The notes beneath the pieces were generated by a model. That model was not told the DNA's origin, did no database searches, and saw nothing but the letters and a program-made list of their open reading frames with translations. Both the position numbers and the translations under genes were made by a program. DNA of 64,000 nucleotides from Ectobius pallidus (lineage: Eukaryota > Arthropoda > Insecta > Blattodea > Ectobiidae), in contig CAXKWD010000003.1 in assembly GCA_964059195.1 (NCBI GenBank), forward strand, positions 197,060,174 to 197,124,173. The letters are read 5' to 3'. This document shows, one piece after another, positions 10,269 to 22,011 of this stretch (the first letter of the stretch is position 1; each line of letters opens with the position of its first letter).

Positions 10269-11862
10269 GAGGTTTACTGAGTTCCGATGAGCAGCTTTTT
10301 AATAACTTATTACTTATCTCATCCCATCCAGACGAGCTTTTACTTTTGAGAGACTTGATTATATTTTCAATTTCTTTGTGTGAAGTCAGGTTCAATTGAA
10401 ATCTATGGTTCCAAACTGTAGATTTCGTTAGTAGGTATACTGCCTTAATGTTAATATTATTTATAGGAATACATTTCTCTGCAATATTTATAAAGTGGCT
10501 ATTAAAAGCATTTGTAATGTCCGATAAATTATCTAGTTTTATGTCTTGGTATATTAATGATGTACAATCATTGTTTCCCTTTGTTCTCCCTGTTTCGTTT
10601 TTTATTATATTCCATACAGTCTTAACTTTATTATTTGATTTATCAATTACTTGTGAAAAATGCCTACTTTTTGCTTCTTTGATTACTTTCTTCAGTATGT
10701 TGCAATACTTTTTATAGTATTCCTTATGAGTTTGGTTGTTACTGGTTCTATATTTTAGGTAGAACTCTCTTTTGTTTGCACATGATATTTTAATACCAGC
10801 AGTTAACCATGTGTTATTCCTTGAATTAGGTAAATTAGCAGTTTTCTTTTTTGGAAAATTTGCCTCAAAATGTCGTGACACTATGTTTAGGAATTCACTT
10901 AATTTACTATCTACTTTGTCATAGGATAACATAGATTCCCAGTTTTCATTCGCAAGATCTTGTTTGAAATTTAAAATTGAATCATCATTCATTACTCTAG
11001 TCATATTACTATGAGCATGTTTACTGTTCGAATTTACTTTAATGTTGTTCAGCACTAACATTTGTGCATCATGATCTGATAATCCATTTAATATTGGAAA
11101 TACTTTAAAATTAAAATGTTTTTCTATATCTATGAATATATTATCTATTGTTGTTTGGGAGTCGTTCTGAATTCTCGTTGGAAAGTTTACTATGAAATCT
11201 AGATTATAGCTACTCAATAAAGATATCAGTCTGATCTTCTTCTCACTATCAATTGAGAAATCTACATTAAAGTCCCCACACAGTATAATATTTACGTTAG
11301 TACTATACAGTGAATTAAGAACCCTTTCTAACTGGTTTACAAAATAATTGAAATTACCTGATGGTGCCCTGTAAATGGTTAGTATTACAAATGTATCATT
11401 GTCAAAATCCAATCTGCCTGAACAACATTCAAAATCCTGTTCTTTACAGAAAGAGCTTGTGTCTATATCACTGAAATGTAAGTTTCTTTTGATGAATATA
11501 CTCACACCTCCACATTTAATGGAATGTCTACAAAATTTTGAACATAGTGAAAAGTTATCAATTTTTAATTGTCCCAGATCTGTTTCTGCACAGTGGTGTT
11601 CCGTTAGACAAATAACTTGAATTTCCTGTTTTTTAGAATTAATTGTATCCTGAATGGCCAAGTTAAATTCTTCAATTTTATTTTCAAGCCCCCTTATGTT
11701 TTGATGAAATACTGCAAATGATTTATTATTTCTAGCTATAGGCCTTAGTGTATTACTATTATTGACTTGAGATATGCATATAGGCCTAAGCTTTTGGGTT
11801 CTTTCACTTAGATTCCCCCTAAAAAACGAGTCTAGCCACCATCTATGACAGGAATAGGCCTG
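10269..11862 (-). pseudogene. LINE ORF2, endonuclease half
   Basis: The frame opens upstream of the first good ATG and reads HQNIRGLENKI, CLTEHHC, YRAPSGNF, CGDFNVDF and LSDHDAQML. These are the ordered motifs of the endonuclease/exonuclease/phosphatase fold used for target nicking: an N-terminal Asn, a catalytic Glu, GDFN, and the terminal SDH. A linker follows and then the start of the reverse transcriptase region (SGWDEISNKLLK), where the 7506-10265 element interrupts it after KPL. The N-terminal part starts near 11862 with a WWLDSFFRGN segment. I see no stop in this half. Confidence 0.88.
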
Positions 11863-11954
11863 TTACAATCTAATACATTACACTTCAGCTCCTCTGCAAC
11901 CAGTGTAATTATGGATTATAATACTAGGTTTCTTATGGGATAATAATTCAATTG

Positions 11955-13205
11955 CAATGCATATATACTGCTGACTCAGTAGTTGTTGCTAATAGCTGTT
12001 ATTTAACGAATATTTTGAATTTATGTGGAACCAGTTGTTCATTTGCTTAAATCCAAAGAAGTACTCTGTATTAGGAATTTGCTAGGGGATATTATATTGG
12101 ATCTATTTAATGATTTTCTGTATACATTTGGATGTTTGATAAGGAAACGTTTTGAAAGAAGTTAAAGTTTATTGTTACTATATATATTTATTATATTGTG
12201 AGCTATATTGAAAATACATTTATTGTTTCAACTGTTGAGGAAATTGTTTGTCCTGATGTCTTTTGGCGTTATCCCACAGTGGCCACCGTCCACTTAGAAG
12301 CAGTTCCTTTCTACTACCTTTGGATAGGTCCTCGCTTATGCTTCCTGAATTTTCCATATTGCAGCATCTCCTTGGTGGAGTTTCCTTAGTACCGACTGAT
12401 AAACTGACTAATTATTATTACCCCTACATACCAGTTGTTAATTAACCAAAGTCGGTACACAGATATACGACATCTACTATTGTACTTATAGTTAATGAGT
12501 ATTTATATACAGAAATTACGAAACCTATTAGATAAATAGGAAGTTCCTCTAGGACTTTTACACATAAATAAGAACTACCATAAGTACAGATTATAGGGAA
12601 ATCTAGCTATATGTGTTTGTTGTTTTTTATATGTTATGACTATTCCATTCTGCATGGGTTATGTTTTTATATTATGACTGTTCCATCTTATATGGGTTTT
12701 AATTATAAATAAGTTCCATTATACATGACAAATATTGGACTGAATTTTAATATCTTACTGATAGGTTAAACTAATGTTGTACATGCAATTTAATGTAATC
12801 GAAAAAGGTAAAAAAAATTCATAGTAAATTCATTGTTTTGGCTACGTGTAATATGTTTTAACCTGTCTAGCGCATATATTATACCAATCTAGCATAAATA
12901 AGATAGAAAATAAAAAAGTGTGTGCAAAATATATTGTAAAATTCTTTTCGTAGCAATCCCAAAACATTACTTTGTTGGTATATGGTTACATAAAATTTTT
13001 TTGAGGGTATAAGGTGGACAAAAAGCCTTAAAATTTACTCTATAATACTTACCCTCAATAGGAAAGTATGGAATTTATTAATTTAAAAATTAATTGATGA
13101 AATGCATTTTTTTATATAATGATGCCCTTGCCTGACAAGTAACGTAGGTATACGAAAATAAGGCAAATAAAGAAGTTTATTTAATAACTCTTTAAAATTA
13201 ATAAT
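11955..13205. other. Unassigned interval
   Basis: A+T-rich with no clear gene. Short near-repeats of a TATGACTGTTCCATCTTATATGGG-like phrase occur around 12630-12730. Frames at 12198-12445 lack recognisable features. Confidence 0.45.
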
Positions 13206-13208
13206 CAC

Positions 13209-13791
13209 ATTGAATGATCTTAATAGGTTCCGCCTATTATAGGCCTACCACTAATTTGATTGAGTATAAGTGAAAGCTGAAGAAGAAAAAGAATAATTAA
13301 GAATGCCAGTTTACTTCTATTGAAAGATTTATTTAAACATTTATTAGTCACTAATTAAGTTATATAATTATTTTGATGTAATATAAAATTATTACCCAAA
13401 CTGGGTTAATATCAATTTCTTAATTTTATTCTTATGTTCGAATATTCGAAATTTTAATGCTTAGTCATTTTAGTTAAATAAAAAAAATTAAATTTTAAAT
13501 ATTGACAACACAAAGTTTACTTATTCTGAATATATGTAACTTTTATTGACATTGAGCTCTTAGTTCGAACATATGAATATAATTAAGAAATTTATATTAA
13601 CCCAGTTTTGATAATAATTTTATATTGCATCAAAACCATTATATAACTTAATTAGTGACTAATGAATGTTCAAATAAATCTTTCAATAGAATTGAACTGG
13701 CATTCTTAATTATTTTGTCTCTTTTTCAGCTTTCACTTATACTTAATCAAATTAGTGGTATAATAGTCGGAACCTATTAAGTTCATTCAAT
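13209..13791. repeat. 583-bp long palindrome (probable MITE)
   Basis: The ends ATTGAATGA and TCATTCAAT start inverted arms of about 235 bp (13209-13443 and 13565-13791) with a loop of roughly 120 bp. Shared blocks include AATAGGTTCCG against CGGAACCTATT, and GACTAATTAAG-type sequence. No unambiguous target duplication could be read, so the superfamily is unknown. No coding capacity. Confidence 0.82.
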
Positions 13792-13794
13792 AAT

Positions 13795-14798
13795 ACTATA
13801 CCCCAGGAAACATGAAAATAAACAATTAAAAATATAATAATCACATTATTAATTCATTAAATAAATAAATATTTTGAAGATAATGTTAATGAAGCAATAA
13901 CATTAACAACAATATAAGCCCCTACTATAAGCTACGTGAGTGTGGGAGTGAGTGTTCATTAAGACGCAACCATAAGTACTTGTAAGGGGGATTGAAAGAG
14001 GGGTTGTAGGTGGAAGGAGTCGTGCTGAGAAACCCGCCTGTTCTTTCTGCCTCGACTTTAGTTCGCAGATATTTACTGTTTCATAATATTATTTTTCCCA
14101 CAGTTTTACCTCCCCTAATTCCACGTCAATATAATCCTGAGCTGAATAAATTAGCACAGGTTATAAATACATGGAATATATAAAAAACGAACCATATCAA
14201 ATTATAGTCTACAAATTATGTGTTTTGGATAAGAAATATTAAATATTACCCCTATATGCATTAATTGGTTTTACTATTTGTATTTTCAACAACTACAGTA
14301 TGCATATATTTTAAGACTTTCACCATTGTAAGGTCACAATTTGCACATATACAAATTTTAAATATAATATATTGTATATAATCTTGTTCATGAAATATAA
14401 GTGTCTATTAATTCATAATTTAGTACTAAATTAAGAAAATCATGCGTAACTATTAGAGACTTTTTAATGACTGACTAGTCACTAGTGCATATTTCCTCAG
14501 TTGCACCTTCCTTCATAACACAGCTAATTCTTGGCAATAGAGGAGAGGTAAAGTAGGCAGAAAACTTAGATACCCTTCATAATCACAGGCATTCATAAGC
14601 ATCATAATGGAAATTTCCTGCGCGATGTCATTTCCCACTGAGCATGAGGTGGTTATTTGGTTACCACAAAAGCACTGTTTTATATTACGAAATTAAGATC
14701 GCAATATAATATATTTCTGCAACGTCATATGGCTTATTTAATTCACTGACAGTAAAAATTACCTATTAAATATTAATCGATATCAGCTCTGTCGATAT
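13795..14798. other. Unassigned interval
   Basis: A+T-rich; nothing recognised. A G+C-richer patch around 13930-14060 has no frame or repeat I can name. Confidence 0.45.
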
Positions 14799-14799
14799 C

Positions 14800-15366
14800 A
14801 GACAGGGTATAATGTTTTGGGGGGGGGCATGAAGATATCCATTTCCAATAGAGTTTTCAGAGTACAAAAAAGAGTAGTACGAATAATCTGTAATATTCCA
14901 AGATTCGAAAGCTGTAAACAATATTTTAAAAAGTTAAGCATTATGACGTTACCATGTATGTACATATTCCATGTTATTTTGCACGTAAAATCGTTCATTA
15001 ATAAATTCAAAACATATTCAGTAATACATTCTCACAATAGAAGAGGAAAATCGAATTTAGCCTTAATCTGTCACAATACAAAATTATTTGAAAATTCTCT
15101 CACACATAATGGAATACAACTCTTCAATAAATTACCTATCAAAGTTAAAGAAATTGAACATTTTACCAAATTCAAGACTCAATGATCTGTTCTCCTATTT
15201 AATGAATCGTACTATTCTGTAGATGAATATTTGTGTTGTACGTGCATTTATTATATTCATTAAGTGTATTTATTATCAATATGTTAAATTATTCCATTAG
15301 AATTGTATGAAGCATCCCATATCATGTATTGATGTAATGGATGAATAAAAGAATTGAATTGAATTG
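14800..15366 (+). pseudogene. LINE 3' fragment, C-terminus of a CR1/Jockey-type reverse transcriptase
   Basis: The frame reads GIMFWGGG, then FRVQKRVVRIICN and FNKLPIKVKE. It aligns by eye with the C-terminal region of the minus-strand LINE at 6085-6810 (GIIFWGN, LQKRAIRIICG, NKLPNNIK), but is far enough away to be a different subfamily. It is 5' truncated within this domain. The 3' UTR ends with GAATAAAAG and then TTGAA repeats (15350-15366), a tail distinct from the GATGTA tail of the other LINE. It is non-functional. Confidence 0.83.
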
Positions 15367-15369
15367 ACA

Positions 15370-16030
15370 AATCATTTGACAGTTATTATGCCAGGGACAA
15401 TCAGAGTTCATTACGTAACTGTTAATGCAACGTTCATTCCATTACAGAAATTTCCCAAATAGTCGTTGTTTGTTTGCGTATAATCATCAGGTTTCATGGA
15501 AATTTAATTTAATTTTACTAATTTTACAATAGTAATTCTGAGGAAGACACCAAAAGGGTAATAATTTTTGGATACCGTTAGTAGGCCTATTTACTGAGAT
15601 AGCTAGATAGATGGATTTATTTTGACAGTTAATTAAAAGAAAATGTATAGCAACGTCGAAAAATATAAAATTCACATCCATAAGTAAAGAAAAAAATTCC
15701 TGGACGTGGTAGAGTGGATTATTTCTTAAGTAAGGTTGCAAAGTTTTCTTGAAAGCACAGTAAGCCATAGTGTCTTATATTGACAGGCAGGCTAATATAC
15801 AGATAAAAAAACTTTTCACAACTATTAAATGTAATAGCATATTTACGTTTTTAATATATAAATTGCCTTTATTGCTTGTATCATAGTTACAGATCTCTGC
15901 ACATTTAGTAAATTCGTACAAATGTTAAAATACATAAAGTAGGCAATTAAGAACAAACATTGCTGGATGAGTCAGAATGCCAAGTTTGACAAAGAGTGGT
16001 TTACAGTGGATTGTTGACGAAAATCCACAT
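15370..16030. other. Unassigned interval
   Basis: Nothing recognised; a minus-strand 93-codon frame (15487-15768) has no identifiable motif. Confidence 0.45.
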
Positions 16031-16033
16031 ATA

Positions 16034-16772
16034 CAGTCAACCCTCGATATAGTGCCCCTCTTTATAGTGCCACCCTCTCACAGTGCCAATAAATGCAAGC
16101 GAACGGATCTTATCCCATATAAAATACATAAGAAACCTCGTTACAGTGCCAACTCGTTTAGTGCCAGTGAATATAAGACAAGATTTTTTTTTACAAAATA
16201 TAGGTTGCAGTGATTATTTTCAGTTGTAGAATTATTTTAAAATTGGCGGATGTTAGAAAGATTATTTAAGAAACATACTGTACTGAACTTCCAAGAAGTG
16301 AGCGTTCCCACGCCACTAACTGTAAATATACTGCGGTGGAGTGAGGAAGCTATGCTAAGAAGTCGGACACACAGCCAGCGCAGACACAGCGAACACACCG
16401 TGAGTGTAGAGCAGATAGAAAGCGCCCTTCAAACAATGAATCATTCCAAACTCTCGCTTTTATAATAGTTCAGTGTCATTCAGCTCTTAAACACTACACT
16501 ATAGTTACTCGCAACATTGTTAAAATGAAGAGAGCTGTTTTACACTTAAAGAGAAGAGAAATTTGCGAATACAGTGAAAGATTTCCAAAGTCTAGCCAGC
16601 AGGCTACTGCATCACGTTTTTCATTATTGTGGAGGAAAACTGTTAGCCGGAGATGCAAAGGCAATATTGTATTATGCCATTTTTATTTTTAAAATTAAGT
16701 TTTAATGCCACCCTCGCTTAGTGCCACTAAATGTTAGAGAACGGATGGTGGCACTATATCGAGGGTTGACTG
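16034..16772 (+). mobile_element. pogo/Tigger-type deletion derivative
   Basis: The ends CAGTCAACCCTCGATATAG and its inverse are flanked by TA (16032-16033 and 16773-16774). A second short repeat of the AGTGCCACC phrase lies just inside. From 16525 a frame starts MKRAVLHLKRREICEY and continues with FSLLWRKTVSRR, which matches the CENP-B-type N-terminal helix-turn-helix of pogo transposases. The frame stops before the DDE domain, so the catalytic part has been deleted. The element ends 225 bp upstream of the GPCR coding exon, in what is probably its 5' intron. Confidence 0.83.
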
Positions 16773-17033
16773 TAATTCTAATAGCTTCTTTCTGTAAAGT
16801 GAGGAGTTTATGAGAAGAAGTATGGCTCCCCCATAGCCATAGTTCCATATGTGGAATAACCTACAAAATTAATTACAAACAATTGATTTTGCAAATCTAC
16901 AATCTGTCTACCAGTAATAGCCTATGTTTTCTTATTATGTAGTCCAAAGTATTCTTTTGACATTTCCATTGATAATCGTTATCACTATCTACTGCTCTTG
17001 AGATGTATAAATTTATATGTCCTCTTTACAGAC

Positions 17034-19178
17034 ATGGATTACCTATTGGTCTTGGTTTGGTTTTCTGCATTCTTCATGCAGTCATCAGCAGCAGAGGTGC
17101 AATGTACTGATGAAGTGACTCGGCTCCAAAGACTCTTGGAAGAAGTAAGTCTGAACGAGTCGTCCTTGTCCTTAGAGGAGATATTTATTGGTGAAGCGAT
17201 TCGTTTTGAAAAAGATATTGAACTAAGTAATGTGACAAATGGATCACTGTCATATTTTGGACCTGGCAGAAATACAACAATAAAGAATTCTAGTGACGAT
17301 GTTGTTAATGCTGAAACTTTAACAGGTGACGACTACAACGCTGGAATATACTCTTCAGTCTCAGAATCTATTCCATTTCGTCAGAATGAAGCATCTTATG
17401 GACTTTCTGGATTGGGAATGTCTGAAAAAAGACATATGCAAAAATTAATTAACGGTATGAAGTTTTTACAAAAAGTAAATTGTGACGATTTTTATAAGAA
17501 CGTTAACCAACTTTTAAATACGAATGTCTACATCAATACCTTGTGGGACCAAGTTTTAAATGCGTCCAAACTTTTCCTTTCTGAAAGAAACTGCAAAATG
17601 GGTGAAAATGCAATCATACAATCTGAGAAGTTGGCTTCCATTTTGCATAAACAGTGGAAACTTCATGATTCATTCGAAAAATGCACTTATTACAGTTTTT
17701 ATACATTTCACCTGGAATATAGTTTAATGCAAGCATGGAAACTCATTCTTTACCGTGTTTTTTCTGATGAAGAATTTCTTACCGGACATATGAACAAACG
17801 TTCATGCAACTTATTAACCGATAAACAAGGAATTTTGTCACAGTTTGAAGCTGTGCATCGAGTTGTTAATATTCTGAGGAGAGGAAGTATAATTTTTCAA
17901 CAGTATAAACGGTTGGATTTCTTAATAGTACCTACTGAAGAAGACCTTTCTGAACATGCTACAGTCGTGAAAGAAGTAATATCACTCTGGGATGATATAA
18001 ATAACGCAGAACAGACTACATATAACTTGAAATGCATCCCGAGTACTTTTTTCCTGGATTATGAAAACCAGGATCCCTTGATACCTCTTGCTAATCTTTA
18101 TAATGTAAACGTAGAGTATTTAAGAGGACTTGTAGAAATCATTATGCAACACAAGGAAGTAGAAAGCTCTTACAGATTCATAGACAAGCAAGTGCGTCCC
18201 CCAATTTTGGGGGTATTGTTTCTCCTTGGATTACTTGCTAATTGTACAATGTTGATTGTTTTCGTGCTCAATAGTGAAATGCGAACAGCACCGAATGTGA
18301 TGATCATTAACTTAACTGTGGCAGACATTTTGAATCTTGTCACCAACCTACCTGCTTACTATTTGAACTCTCTGGATCGCTGGAGCTGGGGGGAACTTCT
18401 CTGCAAAATTTGTCTTTTCTGCTGTAATTTCACAATTGGACTGAGTGTGTACTCTGTGGTGGGAGTCAACCTGCAAAGATTCTGTGCAGTTACAAACACA
18501 CATTTTGGACACCTTGGATCGGAGAGGTTAAGAATCCTAGTAGCGATATCTTCTGTTTGGCTTATAGCAATATCGCTAGCTATTCCACATGCTTTGACTT
18601 CACATGCTGTTGTTGAAGTTGAAGAAACACGCTGTGTGTTTGGGACTTTTGACTATGTAAACATTGTAGTCTTGTTGAATTTTGTGGCTTACTGTGCTTT
18701 TCCTGCCATAGTTATTGGTACATGCCTGTACTTCTCTTCATGGGTGCTTAAACAAAGTTTGAAGGAATTTCCAGGCGAACGAATTGGAGATTTGAGAGCA
18801 TTGAAAGTCAGAGCTAAGAATTCCAACATTTTGATAGCGCTGCCCATTGTTTTCACCTTCACCTATGCACCTTACTTTGCGTTCAATTTTTACAAATTTT
18901 GGATATTTGAAGATAGCAAAGAATCTGAATGGTACTATACCGATGTCGAAAATAGAACCACTTTTTTCCTTCCCTATAAACGAGCCCACGCATTTCAGAA
19001 GGAGAATTGGCAAGTTTATCTTACACACAAGTACTTGAATTTGATATTTTTCAACTTAATGTTCTTGAACAGCATTTTAAATCCTGTAACCATATATCTT
19101 GTGAGCAGAAAATACAGAAGATATATGAACAAATACCTTTTCTGCAGGATTCTAAACTTAGGCTATAAAATACCTTAA
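17034..19178 (+). CDS. Orphan class A peptide GPCR (bombesin/CCHamide-receptor-like) with a large ectodomain
   Basis: An uninterrupted 714-codon frame predicted to be a plasma-membrane G-protein-coupled receptor for a peptide. I chose the ATG at 17034 because CTCTTTACAG (acceptor) ends two bases before it and because MDYLLVLVWFSAFFM followed by SSA is a good signal peptide; an in-frame ATG at 16998 would lie in the intron. Residues 25-385 form an ectodomain with several N-x-S/T sites and Cys but no domain I know. Seven hydrophobic spans follow at about 388-412, 420-443, 454-482, 499-520, 540-571, 598-625 and 663-693. TM2 has LTVADIL, the first outer loop has RWSWGELLCK, TM3 has FTIGLSVYSVVGVNLQRF and TM7 has NPVTIY. 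The WxWGxxxCK and IGxSVxxxxxxxxxR pattern is characteristic of bombesin/CCHamide-type receptors. DRY is replaced by QRF (481-483) and the TM6 CWxP is FTYAP. Class A is secure; the ligand is unknown. Confidence 0.88.
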   Translation: MDYLLVLVWFSAFFMQSSAAEVQCTDEVTRLQRLLEEVSLNESSLSLEEIFIGEAIRFEKDIELSNVTNGSLSYFGPGRNTTIKNSSDDVVNAETLTGDDYNAGIYSSVSESIPFRQNEASYGLSGLGMSEKRHMQKLINGMKFLQKVNCDDFYKNVNQLLNTNVYINTLWDQVLNASKLFLSERNCKMGENAIIQSEKLASILHKQWKLHDSFEKCTYYSFYTFHLEYSLMQAWKLILYRVFSDEEFLTGHMNKRSCNLLTDKQGILSQFEAVHRVVNILRRGSIIFQQYKRLDFLIVPTEEDLSEHATVVKEVISLWDDINNAEQTTYNLKCIPSTFFLDYENQDPLIPLANLYNVNVEYLRGLVEIIMQHKEVESSYRFIDKQVRPPILGVLFLLGLLANCTMLIVFVLNSEMRTAPNVMIINLTVADILNLVTNLPAYYLNSLDRWSWGELLCKICLFCCNFTIGLSVYSVVGVNLQRFCAVTNTHFGHLGSERLRILVAISSVWLIAISLAIPHALTSHAVVEVEETRCVFGTFDYVNIVVLLNFVAYCAFPAIVIGTCLYFSSWVLKQSLKEFPGERIGDLRALKVRAKNSNILIALPIVFTFTYAPYFAFNFYKFWIFEDSKESEWYYTDVENRTTFFLPYKRAHAFQKENWQVYLTHKYLNLIFFNLMFLNSILNPVTIYLVSRKYRRYMNKYLFCRILNLGYKIP

Positions 19179-19181
19179 TAC

Positions 19182-20027
19182 CTAATAATAATAGGAATGA
19201 AAGTGTGTAATACTATACCATGCAGATAAGTATTTTAATTATACTTTCTTCTTAACTGTGAGATCACTGGGGCCCTGTTTCATGAAACTAGTAGTATAAA
19301 AATGTAGTTTGATATCTGAGTATCCATTTAAACACTTGTTGCGCTTACCTATTGTTTACTCCAATAAGAAGAGGTACATATTGTAGGTATATTTAGTACA
19401 TTTTCGTGTGTTCACTTAGTACATTTTTTGTATTTAATAATAATATATTGGAAATAACACGTGAGGTGTAATAATTTTTGCACAGTCCATAGTTAGTAAT
19501 ATAGACAGACGTTCTGGTATCGAAGTTAGTGACAGAAAGTTTAGCACGTACTATACTGTAAGAGAGTTGGGTCTACTATAGAAATTATATTTAACTCCAC
19601 TTGGTATAAGAAACATATTCTGTAGCAGAAACCACGACTTATTAGTGTATACTGTAGATTGTATTTATGAAACACACCCCTGAAAGATGTAAAGTAGTAT
19701 CTTGTAAATTTACCATGCTTATCAACCTTTTTTTTCTCAATACTTGTACTGTCACAAACGCACGCTAGATGTCTCTACGACCCAGTTGTAATATTATTAT
19801 GTTGTTATGTCTTTATTGACGGACACACAAAACATATAATAGCGCTGAAGACTCCCAGAGTGCAACACTTTAGTTTATAGAGAATCATTAATGTATAAAT
19901 TGCATTTTTCAAAATCAGGTAATTATTACTATTAAACTGTTTTACTTTGCCAGAAACTACAATTTAGTTGACCGTCCTTTACACAAAGGGACTACTTGCT
20001 TACTTTGTACGGAAACAGAAACACTTA
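19182..20027. other. 3' flank of the GPCR gene
   Basis: Presumably contains the 3' UTR. I did not find a clear AATAAA close to the stop codon. No other gene recognised. Confidence 0.45.
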
Positions 20028-20031
20028 TTAA

Positions 20032-20818
20032 CCCTGGAATTACCAAGGTTTGGAAAAAATTGCCCAACATTTTTTATTATTTAAAATTCATGTTGTTAAT
20101 TACATTTATCAGTTTTCACATTCCTGCTAATTGTCACTAACATAATATATGCATAGTACTTGCATGGGTAGTTTTCTTATATGTATTTATAAATTAATCT
20201 TTCTTGTTGGGCAGATTTTACCCAACTATGGTAATCCTTGTGACCAAAATTTTTAAACATATTTATGATTTAATTCAGTTTATTTTTCAGTTAATTCTTT
20301 TCATTGTTGTAACTTGTTCTGAAATAAATTATCCCTTGCTGTTAGTTTATTTTTGGCTGACTGTCTCATTTACTGTAGCAACTTTTTGTAGTGGAGAAGA
20401 TTGAGGTAAACTAGTAAAATAGTATAATTATTTTGTTTTGTATTCAAAATTATTTATATTCCCTCTCTCAACATGAGTCGTTTTATTGATGAAAATAATT
20501 ATTTGACTGAAAGTGGCTTTATAAAACTTCTGTAAGCTGATTTACCAGCGGAGTTGGAGGAAGAAAGTAACAAATTACTTGGATTAATAAGAGTTAAAGA
20601 GAAATGTTTTTTTTTTTCCAAAGAAAACAAAAAAAGTTTTGTTAAAATATTTATTATATGCACTGTTACATGACTGTTAAATATTTAAAATATGGCGTTT
20701 GCCTTGAAATATCATATTCATTGCACAGAAAATAACATATTTAAGCTATTATGTGTTGGGCAATTTTTGCTCAACCTTGGTAAACTATGTTACAAAAAAT
20801 ATCTTGGTAATTCTAGGG
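20032..20818 (+). mobile_element. piggyBac-like deletion derivative
   Basis: TTAA lies at both boundaries (20028-20031 and 20819-20822). The ends are CCCTGGAATTACCAAG and, inverted, CCCTAGAATTACCAAG; piggyBac ends start with CCCTAGA. A second inverted block (TTGCCCAACA) lies inside. Near the right side a frame starts MSRFIDENNYLTESGFIKLL at 20473, a plausible transposase N-terminus with the usual acidic stretch (PAELEEES); it is broken by a stop after about 20 codons. The catalytic domain is absent. Confidence 0.85.
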
Positions 20819-20822
20819 TTAA

Positions 20823-21600
20823 TTAATTTATATTATCACCTACGTGTGTACCTTGAATAATAAAACACATTCTAGAAGGCATAATTTATACCACATAGTA
20901 TTTAATCTTCATACTTGCAGCGCAACTATCATGAGAACATATCATTTCCAACTTAAACAATTAAAATTAATCTACGATCGAAAAAATGTTACTTGTGAAG
21001 GTCAAGCCGTTAAGTCAACCGCCAGAGAACTTCTGTTTTGTGGCAAATTGCGTATTTTCTCAGAAATTACCTTGGTGACTTCTAATCTTTTTATTACACT
21101 CTAGTCTGTGAATTAAATATCTGTTAGAAAATTTTAAGTACCAATACAATGTTTGGCTACAAAATAGAATGGCACGAAAATTTTAAAGTACTTAAGTTAC
21201 GAATTCTGATGCAACTTTCTTGTAAAACATAAGTACTAAATTTGTTATGAGACAGACAGATATAGTATAATGTTAATAATTATGCATTTATATAAATAAA
21301 AATAATAAGGGTAAAGATAAATATAGCAGTAATAATATTAACATAAAGGAAGGAATGTTTTTACTTTATTGTATTTAGGGTAGGAATTTTTATATGGTTC
21401 GAATTGTTTAAACAATTAAAGTAGTTTAGTAATGAACAATAATATTACTGGCTATCATATGATATTCTTCTGTATGATCAGATACTTTTTCCCGAAAAAG
21501 TGTATCATTATTAAATATAAATTTTTATTCATACATGATTTTTATATTTGTTCACTTTTCTTATCACAATTTTCTTGATAACATTGGGTAAATTTTAGTT
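20823..21600. other. Unassigned interval
   Basis: Very A+T-rich, nothing recognised apart from A/T runs. Confidence 0.45.
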
Positions 21601-21616
21601 AGTAAATATTTAATTA

Positions 21617-22011
21617 TTCGGCCGCGGTGGTCTAGAGGTAGCGTGCCCGCCTCTAGATCCGCAGGGCGCGGGATCAAACCCGGCCGCGGTCGATGGATTT
21701 TTCAGGACGTAAAAATCCTGGGCACGGAGTCCTCCGGGAGGGACTTTAAGCTGGGGGTCCCGTGTCGTAGATTTACGGCACGTAAAAGAACTCCAAGCCT
21801 AAATTAGAGCCTCTGGACAAAATTTCTCGGCCATTTCACGTTCAAGAAATACTTAGTTTCCAGAGGGGGGTTGCGAGGCGATAGGCTTACCACCTGTCCC
21901 TCTACCCTCTCTCGGAAAATAAGCATATCAAAATTAGTATAGGTAATGAAACCTCCACTTGGAGGCCCCTTCGCCCCACCTGGGGGATCATAGGGTACCA
22001 GACAGACAGAC
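21617..22011 (+). mobile_element. tRNA-derived SINE, family S1 (intact copy)
   Basis: The head GGCCGCGGTGGTCTAGAGG carries an RNA polymerase III A box, and GGGATCAAACCC serves as the B box. A body of about 300 bp and a GACA-repeat tail follow. The 13-bp direct repeat AAATATTTAATTA lies exactly at both sides (21604-21616 and 22012-22024). A reverse copy is at 28828-29258 and a diverged copy at 41185-41535. The minus-strand frame here is not coding. Confidence 0.92.

Larger units (their letters stand above)
5946..11950 (-). mobile_element. Near-complete non-LTR retrotransposon (CR1/Jockey-type), split by a DNA transposon
   Basis: A minus-strand LINE runs from about 11950 to a 3' tail of GATGTA repeats (5946-5966 as read on the plus strand). 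It encodes an apurinic-type endonuclease followed by reverse transcriptase. The element at 7506-10265 is inserted in the middle. Removing it and one copy of the TAA duplication restores the reading frame, because the removed length is a multiple of three. An upstream frame ending near 11835 could be the end of ORF1, or of the same frame after a frameshift. The 5' end is truncated or unrecognised beyond about 11950. Confidence 0.88.
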
